Translations under genes and position numbers: made by a program
NCBI GenBank assembly: GCA_003640385.1
Contig: RCAB01000731.1
Coordinates: 1 to 23,423 of the forward strand
Source: Setaria digitata
Lineage: Eukaryota; Nematoda; Chromadorea; Rhabditida; Setariidae
Length of the DNA: 23,423 nucleotides
Direction: 5' to 3'
Notes under the pieces: generated by a model
The model's input: only the letters and a program-made list of their open reading frames with translations
Told to the model about the DNA's origin: nothing
The model's database searches: none
In this document: one piece after another, positions 9,611 to 21,311 of the stretch
Numbering within the stretch: position 1 is the stretch's first letter
How the letters are laid out: each line of letters opens with the position of its first letter

Positions 9611-12465
9611 ATAACTTTGAAAATTTACATATGTGACACTGACATGAGAACCTTTTATCAATGTTGTATTAATTAACGAATTTGCCATTATTCCGATAGA
9701 TTGCAGTAGTAACATTAGAAATTGCATGAAATTACAATATGCCACAACAAGAGCAAATTAGCTTCATATTGTAGTGGATTATTGGCGAATAATTTACTAA
9801 GTAAGGAAGTTATTGCAAAAGTTACTTAAGGTATTTCGAAATTTTGAGATTTAAATTTTCCCCTTCATATTAGACTGTGTTATTATTAAATTTAGGTATT
9901 AAAGTCTTTGCATCTAATTACATCTTACAGTACTCATAAATATATATATATATATATCATAAATCAAAGAAATTAGTATAGCAATAATCTTGCCTCTTAA
10001 AATTTATTTGAACCACTAAAGATTATAGAAATTTCAGGTCTTTTTTCTCTCGATATTTTTCAATAATTTATTTTAGAATAAAAATTTTTAGCTGTTAAAA
10101 AAAAAAAAAAAAAAAAATCAGCTAAAATAATGAGATGTTCGTTATGTGTAATTCATTCAAAATTATTATCAAAAGAAGAATAAGGTAATGAAAATTAAGT
10201 AGAAGGAATAAATGAACGGATATGTTTGCGAATGTCGTTTAGAATTGCTATCACTTTTTGCAAAAATCGCATAATATCGCAAATTTCCCCACCAAATCTC
10301 ACAACAAAAAGTATTTCTTTTTAAATTTTTATAAATGAATATGTGACGATATCAAAGTTATTATTTATTGACTTTCGCTTATTTCTTTTTCTTTTTTCTT
10401 TTTAACTAATTTCCCATCAAATTTTATCACAAACAGTATTTCTTTTCAAATTTTTAAACATAAATATACGACACTATCAAAGCTATTTATTTATTTATAT
10501 ATATATCTTTTTGATTTTGCTTTCTAAGTTTTATGTAAAATGCACAACTTTGAATTTTTTAGTAGCGAAGGATTTTGACTTTTTGTTTGTCTATATGATA
10601 CGTTATCATATTTAGAAAAAATTCAGCTCGGAAAGTTTAATTAATTATGAAGTTAAATTCTGCTACATTGACACTTATTAAAGACATCATTATTTGCTGA
10701 GTATTTTTTTGTACTTCAATAAATGATATAATGTTAATGAATGAATGCAAATACTTGATGTTATGATAAGCGAAAAGAGTACGAAAAGTTTAACTTATTT
10801 ATCATATCATTAGATATGATAAAAGCTAGAAAGCTGACCGCAAAATGAGTTTTATATTGGAATCGGATTTTCACGATATAGTTGCATTATGAATACTGGA
10901 ATATGATATGGGCTATATAATATTAATAATATTCTTGACTGTAGAAAAATTCATCAAAAAAGATTGTCTCTCAAATAAAAAGAAAGTGGACTGTATCATT
11001 GTATTAGAAAAAATTTGATATAAAGTATTTAAAACGGTATTAAAATTTGAAGAAATTCGCATTCATTTCAAAATAATTTAAATCTTGCTAATCCGAAATG
11101 CCTGAATTTTGTTTTCAAGTTTAACCATAACTGCCTTTAAATTTTTGCAAATTTTTTTATTGATATAGGAGGGTTAATTGCTTTCTTGTTGCATTTTTTA
11201 TTGTGACAAAATTACACTAATTCATCTTTTTTCTCCTTTTAAAAAAGAAAAAAAAAATAGAAATTTTTAAATTTAGAAATTTATTGCTATGGAAGAGAGA
11301 AAAATACTATTATATGCTGTTAATATGTGACTAAAGTAGTTGTTATTTTTGTTGCACTTTTTTTTTTAGTTTAATTTAATTTATTTTAAGCCATTTTATT
11401 TTGTATAAATGCCACTATCAACAACAGAAAAAAAAACGAAGAATGTACGGGAGCTTTATGAAGTTTGTTTTGTTTTTTTCTTTTTTTAAGAACAAGCAAA
11501 AATATACCAATTTTATCAACGGACTATCACAAACGAAGGAAACAAATAAATTGCTTTTTATTCAGTTATTCTTATTCTAATTTACTAAACAAATATGCAA
11601 TGCATCAAGGAAGAAAAAAAAAAAAGGAAAAATTGGAAAAAGCTATATAAACTTCCAATTCTTAATCAAAAAGAGAAAAAGTTATCTTATCGACCTTGTC
11701 AACATTTTCATTTTGTTTAGTTTTCATCTAATATCAATTAAAGAAAAGTGAAAAGTGAAAGTGTGCTGCTTTTTCAATTTATTGTCATCAATCAACGAAT
11801 TTTCGCTTCAAATTTTAAATTACTTTTGAAAAAGGAACAAATGAATTGAAATGACGTATTGTATTGCTTTTTTTTTTTCTTTTTAGCAACAGAACTGGTA
11901 ATATTTGGGAATAGTTCATGCAATTTAAATAAAATATGATAAATAAAAAAAAACTTTTTTTTTTTTGGAGCCTAATAACAACTAAAATAATTATGGGATG
12001 GGATAAGTTCTGGGGAAAAAAAATTGAATTTCAAATTTTAGAGTTACCAAATTTAATCAATGAGCTATACCTATCGAACTATCGATGTAACATTCATACC
12101 ATCCAGATAAACTGATAACATTTGATAACCGAATGATTTTGTTCAACAAGTTTTTGCTTCTAAAAGTTGGTGATAAGCTTTTTTTTTTTTTGATGCAAAT
12201 ATATACAAAATAAAATCTTTATGATGAGGAAAATGTATGAAAAAAAAAAAAAAAGTGACGAATGTAGGAAAATATTGCAATCGAAAAAATTCTCCTTTTC
12301 GGCGTCATAATTTTTCAACTGAGCTCAGCAGAAGCAGCAAAATCTAAAAACACAAAAATGTATTAAAACTTACCGAAAAATTATACCAGTTCAATGAAAA
12401 GAATAAATGAGGATGAAAGATTGATCTAAATTGATTTGATCCGATATGTTATGATGCGATTAAGA
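9611..12465. other. gene-free AT-rich DNA
   Basis: No credible exon was found on either strand. Contents are homopolymers (for example the A-run near 10100), a TA dinucleotide run near 9940-9957, short simple repeats and a diverged tandem duplication at 10284-10493. Confidence 0.55.
10284..10493. repeat. diverged tandem duplication, two units
   Basis: Unit one (about 10284-10369) and unit two (about 10411-10493) share the same order of blocks: TTTCCC, ATCAAA/CCAAAT, CACAAACAGTATTTCTTTT-like, AAATTTTT, ATATGTGACGATATCAAAG against ATACGACACTATCAAAG, and TTATTTATT. They are offset by about 127 bases and joined by a T/C-rich spacer. They look like an old local duplication or two copies of a dispersed repeat. 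Confidence 0.55.
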
Positions 12466-12724
12466 GGAACGATTATCGTTTGCAACAAAAAGTTCTTTTG
12501 CAAAATATGCACTTAAATCGATGATAGTCTTCCAAAAACTGGTGGCGAGAAAGTTTGTTAAATTACTATTACTATTACTATTTTTTTTTTTTTGNGGAAC
12601 GATTATCGTTTGCAACAAAAAGTTCTTTTGCAAAATATGCACTTAAATCGATGATAGTCTTCCAAAAACTGGTGGCGAGAAAGTTTGTTAAATTACTATT
12701 ACTATTACTATTTTTTTTTTTTTG
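12466..12724. repeat. exact 129-bp direct duplication flanking a single N
   Basis: Bases 12466-12594 and 12596-12724 are identical, including a run of 13 T, and the only separator is an N at 12595. The first copy ends exactly at the N and the second begins right after it. This is the pattern left when two overlapping contig ends are joined without merging. It is most simply an assembly artefact, not biology. Confidence 0.95.
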
Positions 12725-15471
12725 AAATTATTCATTGCTAGATGATGAATATTGATCATTATCAACAGGAGATTACCGTGATCAAGAAATTGATCATTTT
12801 GATCAGTGTGGATAATTTCTGAATAGTTTTAAAATAGGAATGAAAAATGAAAATATCATTCCAATTTTAAATAAAAGATAACCAAACAAGAAAATCATTA
12901 TAAAAAAGCAATTTTTTTTTGGTCAAATATGATAATTTATAAAGCATATGCATATTGCGCAAACGAGAAATGTATTTTTAATTTTTGAAAAAGGAATTCA
13001 AATTTTAAACTAAAAATTTTACGAGAAATTGGAAATTTTTCTTTTTTTAAAAACTAATTATTATTATCACTATCATCAGTATCAGTAATTAATAGCTGTT
13101 ATATCTTAATAAATGAACATCTTTGTAGCATCTCTTTCATATACACAAAATATCAAAACTAATCCCTTGATTTTATTCATAATTTAAGAAAAAATTTTTC
13201 AAAAGAAAAGAATTTAAAAAAAAAAAATAAACTACACAATTAAAATTAAGTAAAATGATTAAAAACTGCACATCATTTTCATCGACTTATACTGAAAGCA
13301 TTTTTTGAAATAAATAAAAGGTGATATAAGAATGATAATTTATGACTTATCATTTTCATCTAACCATGGAAAACGAATAGCGATACTAGAAAATCACAAT
13401 AAACCGTTGACTTATTAATCGTTCTCCTCTCTCATTTCTCATTTTCTTTTTTTTCTAAAGATTATTTCAGGATGAAAAACTGGTGAAAGAATCCGAAATC
13501 AAATGACAAATTAGAGCAAATGCCCAAAAATAACACATAAAAAGTCATTCGAACAGATATGAATTTATTTTTGGATAGTAAATTAAAATTTTTTTTTTGT
13601 AAATTTTCTGTTCTTGCAAAAAGAACAAATAAAATAAAGTAAAATTACGGCATTATGTATTAAGTAATTCTTTAAATACTTTGCGCTTCATTAAAAAAAA
13701 AAAAAAAAAGTGAAAAAAAAATTCTTATTTCTTCTTCTTTTCAATTTAAGGAAGAATTTGAAAAAAAAAAAAACTAGAAAAGAGAAATTTAAATTAAATC
13801 GATCGATTTATTTAGTTTTTGGACAGATGAATAATGTCAAATAATGAAAAAGGCATTGCAAGGAAGAAGACTGTTCCAATGGCCAACATTATTTAGCAAA
13901 TGAGGAAATGAAGTGAAATACATTGTGTGGATATTTCTATTTCTTCCTTTGGCCATTCTCTTATTCTAGTTTAGCCTGCTTAGAATTCAATTCCAATGAT
14001 CGATTTTAAATTTTCTCTTTTTTAAATTTTCATTGAACTCGTGAAGTAATTTAATTGAGCTAAAGGAAGAAAAACTATATGTTCGAAGAAGAGTTGTTAT
14101 ACAGCCTAGAAAAAAAAAAAAAAGAAAAAAACTACATTCCTCCTGGGAAGTTGAATAAAAATATTCTCAATTCATTGACTGATTTGCATTTTAAGTAATT
14201 CAATTTCAAGAAAAGGCTATCATTACATAAAAGAGAATTTTTGCTAAATATTTCTACCAAGTTAGGCCAAAAATTAATGGCCAAACCAAGAGATCCAAAC
14301 ATTTCAAATCAGTTCTATCAATAAAAAAAAAAAGGAAAGGAAAAAACTTTTAACTGTTTTACTGGAAACTTTCTAACTGCAAAAAGAATGTAAAATTTGA
14401 ACTTGAAAAAAAGTTAAATGGAAAAAAAACAAACTTTAGCTTAGAAAGTGATGAAAACTTAAGCATTACAGTGAGGAAGTTTGAAATAAATGAAAAAGGA
14501 GATGTGAAGGTGACAGATGGGATACACAAATATGTCTCATCCTGAAATTCATTAACTATCTTTTTCCTTTTTTTTTTTTCTGCTTTTTGATGTGTGTATG
14601 GTGGAAAATGTCAATAGCCATTCCATCATTTACCTGTCAATCCACCTGCTCATTCCAATTTTATTTTAGCCAAAATAAATGATGTTTTCCATAGCACCTT
14701 GCAGATATTGTAATTTGGACAAAAAAAAGAAAAAAAAGAAAGCAAGCAAGCAAATTGATCGAAGCCACAAATTTTATGGCCATAAAAAGTCACTGTGAAT
14801 CAAAAATTTATATGTGAAAAATAAGAAAGCTTAACTTTATCTTCTATCGGGTTAAATTAGCTGTAATTAAAGTTTAAACATAAATGAAAAAATTGGTCAA
14901 TATCTCTAATTTGAAAGCTTTATAAATGCTTTAATATTAATCAATTCAGCAAAATGCAATTTCCTTCAATAAAATTATGAGATTCGTTTTTATTGCTAAT
15001 AAAATTTTGTTATGTTATCCTTAATTAATTGGACGATAATTGCTACCACAAATATTGATTAGTAATTAAATTAACCAATGAACGATTAAAAGAATTCAAA
15101 AAAAAAAAAAGAGAAGAAAAATTATTTATGATATTTAAAATCTATCACTGCACGAAATGAAAGTTTCCAACCATTTTCTGAGAAATTATACCAATCAATC
15201 GCTATTAAAATCCTTCAAAAAAAAAAAAAAAAAAAAAAAAATTAGCATAATTTAAGCGATACAGTAAAATTTCAGAAACGAATCACATTTATAAAACCGC
15301 AAAAATCAGCTTGCACCAAATAATCTTTGAGATACTGCAGTTACCGTCTGATAAATATTCATTAAGCAAATTATTGTGCAAGTGGCAATTAATTAGACTG
15401 ATATTTATTGGAGCCCAGTAAAATATATTGTTCAAGAATTTGCCTGAATCCTAAAAGTACCATATAGTTGT

Positions 15472-15490
15472 ATTGCATGTATCATGCAAT
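15472..15490. repeat. 8-bp stem palindrome with 3-base loop
   Basis: ATTGCATG and CATGCAAT are perfect reverse complements around TAT. It sits in a relatively complex island about 1.5 kb downstream of the Hox stop codon. A binding site for a dimeric factor is possible, but nothing else supports it. Confidence 0.45.
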
Positions 15491-16309
15491 GTTTAGACAA
15501 AAATATGAACGATAGCATTCAGATTAATTCCTAGAAATGAGCCTAAACATGTCCTGAATCTTTTAGAGCTTTTTAGAAAAGCTTATTTGGGCAGAGCAAT
15601 CTAGCTGAATTTGTGTTTTACATGATATAAAGTCGTATAAACACGGCGAAAAAATTCAAGAGGGACAATTTAGAAATGTATTACTTTCTACTAATTCTTT
15701 TGTTTTCTTTTTTAATTAATTGAACTTAAATTGTTGAATTAAATTGACATCGCTGTTCCATACTTACCTTTATTTGTTAGACAACTTAATACTTGCTTTT
15801 TTAAATTTGTTATTTGAACATGAAAATTATTTCTTTATTGCACCAAGTTTCTATTTAAAAAAAAAAAAAAAAAAAAAAAAATTAAAAAAATAAAAACCAA
15901 ACAAACCACGTTTAAATCAATGAGAAAAAGAAAATGAGAAACTATTTTTTTTATTTTGGAGAAGTTTGAAACTTAGAAGAGAGAAAAATTAACAGGAAGA
16001 AAAAAAACCCCTAATGTAATGATCGTGAAGAAACACACACACAAAAAAAAAAAAAGAAAGAAATACTCTTAAAAGTTCCAAATAAGTAAGCTGTTCAGTT
16101 CTTAAATTTCAAATTTAAATCTTAAGCAACAATAATTAAGCACACATTTACTTGCTCAATGATGAAATTTGATGAGACTTTTTTCTAAAGTTTCAAATTT
16201 TCACCTAATTAATGCTACAAATTTCCAATTTCTCCCTTTAAAGCAAGAATTTTCCTTTTTTTTTTCTTTTTATTACACAAAGAAAATAGCTGACAATATG
16301 GCTATTACA

Positions 16310-16420
16310 TATACATTACACCTACACACGCACACACGTACGAACACGCATACATACACACGCAACACCCATACATAGACGCATTTATGGATACGGATAC
16401 GGACATACGCATACACGCAT
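16310..16420. repeat. imperfect CA-rich microsatellite cluster
   Basis: The plus strand is built from degenerate repeats such as ACACACGCACACACG, CATACATACACACGC and GGATACGGATACGG. An open frame across it (ending THTHTRTNTHTYT-like) is a reading of the repeat, not a gene. Confidence 0.8.
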
Positions 16421-17006
16421 CAATAATTTACATCAAAAAAAAAAAAAAAGAAATAATTTTTATTAATAATGAGAAATTAAAAATTGAGCGTAACACATAA
16501 AAAAAAAAAGAAGAGAAATAGACCGAAAATTGCTATCAAACAAAATGTGTATTGACTTACGTTTAACTAGAAGTTCTCTAGCTAGATTAGACCTAAAAGT
16601 AATTATCAATCAGCTATCAGTCAGTGCTATCGCTGAAAATATTGATAGTTTGGTTAATCAACTATGATATCCATAAGGTAAAAATAATTTTTGATGCATA
16701 GTTTTCCTTTAACTTAATGAGTTAACTCCAATTATGCTACTTTCTGCATTTGTAATTAGAAAAATTTTGCTTTTCGGATACAACTGATGATATCAGTGAG
16801 GATAGAAACCAGAAGAGAACTAAGTCCTCTAAGCCTAAGAATTTCTGGACTCGAATCATCCAGCATATCAAAATTATGACTTGATCTAAAATTCTAATGA
16901 TTTTGTTCAAAATATGCATCAAAATAAATACATTTTGATGCAAAAATTACGATATTTTGTAATTTCAATTTTTGCAAACAATTTATCATAAACAAAGATA
17001 GCTAAA

Positions 17007-17012
17007 TTTATT
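17007..17012 (-). terminator. candidate poly(A) signal of the Hox gene
   Basis: AATAAA on the minus strand lies 10 bases beyond the Hox stop codon. The spacing gives a very short 3' UTR, so a later signal may be the one used. Confidence 0.35.
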
Positions 17013-17022
17013 AGTTCATCAT

Positions 17023-17614
17023 TTATTCACCCTTCAGACTGGACATCATCAACTGTGAACTACAAGACTGATCCACTGATGACCTTTGCTTCTGCTTTTT
17101 ATCTTTCATTCGTCGATTCTAAAAATTATGAAATTATTTTCTGGACGCATAATCTAATGATCAACACCAAGTATTTTGAAAATCAATCAATATTGCTATC
17201 CCTCAACATTTCCACTCCCCTTATCTTAAATCAGCCTAGCATATCATTCCAGTAAATTAGTCCAATTATTCCTGGCTAATTATTAACACGAATCGATAAT
17301 TCATTCCAGTTTAACAATCCATTTAGTATTCTTCAATGAATGCAAAAATTTCGAACTGAATTGTTTATAAGATAGAGAGAGAGAAAAAAAAGAAAGACTA
17401 GAAAGTAAATAATGAAACTTTAGAATTTTTACCTGGAACCAAATTTTGACTTGCCTCTCAGATAGATATAAGTTTTTAGCTAACTCGTATCGTTTCTGCT
17501 TACTAACATAAGTATTGTAAAGGAATTCTTTCTCCAGTTCCAGTGTTTGATATTTGGTATACGGTTTCCGTTTTTTTCTTGATGATATATTTCCGGTCCA
17601 GTCTAGCGTTGCAT
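17023..17614 (-). CDS. php-3: posterior Hox (Abd-B class) homeodomain protein, 3' exons
   Basis: Two exons, 17614-17433 and 17118-17023, are separated by a 314-base intron and encode a full homeodomain. Posterior Hox proteins are DNA-binding transcription factors that pattern the tail. Residues [11 protein letters not shown] precede it; the domain reads [13 protein letters not shown] then [29 protein letters not shown] and, across the intron, [10 protein letters not shown]. The K-P-Y at positions 6-8, SKQKR and the upstream DWTG mark the Abd-B class, separating it from egl-5 and from the anterior and central Hox genes. The intron falls between Q50 and N51, inside the recognition helix. Position 56 is Asp, where I recall Asn or Leu in relatives. 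The C-terminal tail is 26 residues past the intron-proximal NRRMKD, ending SLKGE. In C. elegans this class has two members, php-3 and nob-1; php-3 is my best symbol, but nob-1 cannot be excluded. The first exon begins in phase, so upstream exons must exist. Confidence 0.9.
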
Positions 17615-18725
17615 CTGCAAACTAACTTTCATTAAGCGTACAAAACTAAGAAATTATTTCATCCTTTACATAACTAAGAAAATTTAACCTGCAAAAATTC
17701 ATTTTAGTAAAAATCATTAGAATATTTTTTTTCCATCATTTAAAAATCGAAATTGAAAAGAAAATGGATCAAATCAGTATTTTAGTATAAAGTGTAAAAG
17801 TTATTTGATTCTGAAAGTTATTTGATTTAGAGTATATATATAACTACCATAATTTGCCTAAATTAAATAGCCAAAGCATTCAAAATAGTTATGGTGCTTG
17901 CTTGAGTTATATATATATACTCTAAAGTTTGGAGATTAATGAAAGTGTATCAAGGACATGAAAACATGAGTCTAATTAATTTTTCAACTTTTTTTTTCAA
18001 GTTTAAATTAAAAATTTTATGAGAAAAAGAAAGAAAATAAGAAAAATTCAGTGCTATATGGAACAAAAGTTATACGAAAGAAGTGGATCTCACTTATCAA
18101 ATCGTATCTATTCCATTGCTAATTACTGGGTTTACAATGCAGGATTTACTTTTAGAACCCACTCATTAACGGTACCCTAATTACTATTACGTCCAATTTT
18201 ATCGCCCTCTTCACCTAACCTGCTAAATCTCGAATATTTATGAAGCCATCGTATTGTGTGGATTGGCTGATTACCAAATTGAAGCAATTTATGAGATAGG
18301 TCAACGAATGGTTTACTAGGACAACTAGTTCAAATAGTTTATGAGTGCCAAAAATTCGCTTAATCTTAGATTTTCCTACTCTCCAGGGATCTTTTTTTTT
18401 TTTTTTTTTATTTTGATTACAGCCTAGACATCTTATATTCCGTTTCTAGTCACCCGTTTTAAAAATAATTTGATAAGTAAATTTAGATAAGCATGGGAAA
18501 AAAAGAAGAAACATAGGATTTACAATTTTTAATTTTGTTCAAAATTTCTTCTCATTATTTTTAATGTTAATTTTATGTTGTTATTTGTAATTACTTACCA
18601 AGAATTGTCATGCTTCATTAGCAGAAGTAATTTGTGTAAGTGCACTGGAAGCCTAGTTTGTAAGTGGGTCGTAAAGAGCTGAAACAACAGATGGCTGGAA
18701 CAACTGGACCCAAAATTGAGCTTAC
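17615..18725 (-). other. probable intron 5' of the homeobox exons
   Basis: If the upstream exon at 18802-18726 is right, this is a 1.1-kb intron with a GTAAGC donor and a TTTGCAG acceptor. It contains the inverted repeat at 17826-17926, a T-run near 18392 and a minus-strand open frame of about 50 codons (roughly 18335-18185, with IRWLHKYSRFSR). That frame also ends at a phase-compatible donor, so I cannot fully exclude it as an exon. Confidence 0.45.
17826..17926. repeat. long inverted repeat in Hox intron
   Basis: The left arm TTTAGAGTATATATATAACT (17826-17845) matches the reverse complement of the right arm at 17905-17926, apart from one extra AT in the right arm. ACCATAA and TTATGGT (about 17846-17852 and 17889-17895) form a second, inner pairing. 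The roughly 100-base element could be the relic of a small foldback transposon or a hairpin in the pre-mRNA. Confidence 0.65.
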
Positions 18726-18802
18726 TGGATGGATAATTGTTCCAATTGAAATAGGACCGAATAGAATAACCATGAAAGTTATACGATTCAATGCTAATTA
18801 TT
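18726..18802 (-). CDS. php-3: candidate upstream exon of the Hox gene
   Basis: A 77-base exon would run from acceptor AAAACAG to a good donor, CCA|GTAAGC. It ends in phase 1 and joins the homeobox exon in frame as YPS-N-ATLDWTG. The peptide is rich in Tyr, Asn and Ser with tryptophan (SYNFHGYSIRSYFNWNNYPS in part), as expected of a Hox N-terminal region just ahead of an Abd-B homeodomain. Competing readings exist in the same DNA: a GTAAGT donor at about 18607 also leaves a phase-1 G after a short ATG frame (MTIL), which would make a protein of only about 96 residues. Confidence 0.45.
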
Positions 18803-19601
18803 CTGTTTTAACATGAATAAGTTACAAGCTACCGTACTCCTTCCCAATCATACTTTTCCTCTTTTAATGCTTCACTTTGAGTCAGTACTTTCCTAAAATT
18901 AATCAGTGGAAAAAAGTATTTACATTTGCATCAATGTTTAAATAACTATATGACTATTTTATTATCACATTTATGCCTAATAAGCTCAAAATCTAACTTC
19001 AGGCAGCGAATTATACCTTAGATTGTTTCTTGACTTCATCTAAAATTATCGACCTCAACCTTTTTCTCATCAACATTAATTGGCGTTTGATAATTGTAGT
19101 TAAACAAACAAAATCAGTTGATATTTCCAAACTTCCAAAAGTTTGAAATGATCGACTTGTTTCATCCAAAATACTCCACAAATGTGTGCATGAAATTTTC
19201 AGTTAAGACAGATAGTATCGTTACAAAAAAAAAAATCCCATATGAATAGACATGCCGAGGTCAAGTACAGTAATTGCAGTAGCAACTTGAAACAAAAAAT
19301 AGATTCATTCAGTCATTTCTTTTATTTTCCTTTTCATTCATTTCAATTTCTTAGCTTTTGAAGTGATCCAATCACAATTAATACCAACAGTTTTTTTTTT
19401 TTTCAATATACTTTGTCATCAGTTCAAAATTTAATAAATTTCACTAAATTTTACCACATGAATAAATAGACTGATAATTTCTGTTTACAAATAATAACTG
19501 AGCACATTATTTTACTCATACGAAAAATTAATCGGACTATTTGAATCGATAAATTTTTTACTTACTATTATATCAAAAAAAAAAAATCTAATTTCATTTA
19601 C

Positions 19602-19752
19602 TTATAATTAACATTTTGGCTTCTCTTTGATGCCCTGAATATTTCACAAATATTCTTGGCTCTAGAACGAGAGATGAAATTAACAGATTTAGTTGTTTGC
19701 CGTGCAAATAAATCAATTTCCTTATGTAAACAAGTATTTTTAGATGATATTG
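19602..19752 (-). CDS. candidate exon, possibly of the Hox gene
   Basis: A 151-base segment lies between a consensus acceptor (GTTTTCAG) and a good donor (TAA|GTAAAT). It is open in the frame that starts in phase 1 and ends in phase 2, the phase needed to reach the exon at 18802-18726. The translation includes NTCLHKEIDLFARQTT and RAKNICEIFRASKRSQNVNY, compositionally protein-like but of no family I recognise. A second frame is also open across it. It could belong to a separate gene, to the Hox gene, or to none. Confidence 0.3.
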
Positions 19753-20533
19753 CTGAAAACTACAGTATTCCAGTGCTGAACTAATAGCAAGGAGCAAACA
19801 TTTGCTCGGAAAAGAAGAGGAAAATTACAATGCTCAAAGAGGCTTTGAAAATAAAGCGAAAGAAGAAAGTACTGATGAAGTTACAGTAATTTTAGAATGA
19901 TTATACAGAAATCTGATTATTTGCAAAATAGATGGAAAATCTGATATGTCTTTGTAAGGGTCCGAAAGAAACTTAGATAGGGTCGAGCCAGAAGATAGGA
20001 AAAGAATGATATTTATCAAACGAGTACATCAGCACCGATTTGGTAATAAAAAAGAAGCAAAATGGAGCTACAGGAGAAACGTTTCTCTGATGATTTATTC
20101 AAAACAGTAATGGAAATTTTCAAATTCTAACGTAAAAATTAATTAGTAAAAGAGAAATTTACCAAATTTAAAAATTTTTCGTTTAAATTCAACGATTATT
20201 TTAGGTTAGTATAAATTTATTTTGCTACAAAAATTTTTCTCAATATATTCATTCTTTAAACAAATGTAAAAGAGAGAGAGAGAAAGAAAAGAAAAAAAAA
20301 AAAAAAAGGAATGAAATTTTTTTCCTTTTCGAAGAAAGAAATCAGAATTAATTTTAAACTAATTAAACATTTTTCATTAATAGTAGTTTGTAGAAAAGCA
20401 AATTTCTGTTAGTTCGAAATGGAATAAAGCCGAGAGAAATTGCGGAGACGGAATGAATGACACTTATTACAGTTAAATGATGATCTATAACTATGGCTGT
20501 GTAATAAACTTGTTTCAGTTAATCAGTAGCAAT

Positions 20534-20586
20534 GCATGGTGTCGGTGTTACGCAAAAGAAAGCCTTATCAGACATCAGTATCTCAG
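20534..20586 (+). CDS. candidate first exon of a plus-strand gene
   Basis: Just after a consensus TTGTTTCAG acceptor, which could also be a spliced-leader site, an ATG opens MHGVGVTQKKALSDISIS and runs to a good donor, TCAG|GTAAAT, in phase 1. An acceptor about 80 bases on (TGTACACAG) continues the frame as ELTGGTLSKQR. A further phase-compatible exon may start at 21322 (TTTTCCCAG acceptor) with HDEISSKANAAASF. I do not recognise the protein. A 62-codon open frame on the opposite strand overlaps it, so strand and reality are uncertain. If real, it would be divergent from the Hox gene. Confidence 0.3.
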
Positions 20587-21311
20587 GTAAATGATGGATT
20601 CGTTCTTTCTGTGCAATCGAAAAAGAACAGCAATCATCTATACCTCGCATTGTTTTAACTACTGTACACAGAACTGACAGGCGGCACACTTTCCAAGCAG
20701 AGAAGTGATCGATGAATGAATGAAAAAAAAAAAAAAAAGAGGAAAAAGTTATAATTGCAATTATCGCTAAGGTGAATATTTGTATATCTATTACTTTTAA
20801 GATTATCGACAGATAGATAATTGAATGTTATTGATAGCATTATTTTGTTTTACTTAAAACGGTAAATTCTTTTATCTTTTATTGACTAATATTATCTAAA
20901 TAATCCAAGGAAAATTTCCTCTCATTTTTGGATCTCATTGCAGAAAAAGAAAAAAAAAGGAAAAAATAATTAGGAACAGTAGTTGCTACTAGATCATAAA
21001 ATGGCGAATAATGGAAATTTGATGATTACGAAAATAAAAGATAAGGTAAAACACTATCATTATTACCATTACTTTCTTTCATTGACAAATGTTATCATGA
21101 AAACTTTTTTTGCTCAAGAAAATTAAAATTTCTTTCAAAAAAAAAAAAGGAAATAAATAAAACATAACATAAATTCATTAACGTTATTACAGTCCTATGC
21201 AAAAGCGTTCATTCTAATTACTGATCTAAATTATTCCTTAGAAATTTTATCAAGATTTTTCCCTCTTGAATATGATAGCTGTATCTCGGTTTATGAACCT
21301 GTAGAAATACC

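Larger units (their letters stand above)
12725..17022. other. gene-free AT-rich DNA downstream of the Hox gene
   Basis: There is no credible coding exon on either strand. Many A-runs of 12-24 bases occur (for example near 15217 and 15857). Slightly more complex islands at about 13840-13990, 14520-14720, 15290-15660 and 16560-16960 lack splice-supported frames and could be regulatory. A short palindrome lies at 15472-15490 and a CA-type microsatellite at 16310-16420. Confidence 0.5.

Noticed and set aside
12460..12642. Minus-strand open frame containing an unknown residue
   Set aside because: It crosses the N and the duplicated 129 bases, so it is an assembly artefact.
18822..18884. Short exon-like segment on the minus strand (ALKEEKYDWEG)
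   Set aside because: It has fair splice sites and a phase-compatible partner, but it would leave an impossibly short intron before the better Hox exon at 18802. Its alternative continuation hits stops.
19834..20019. Minus-strand open frame of 61 codons
   Set aside because: The opposite, purine-rich strand is open in several frames too (GFENKAKEESTDEV for example), so openness reflects composition. No clear splice boundaries were found.
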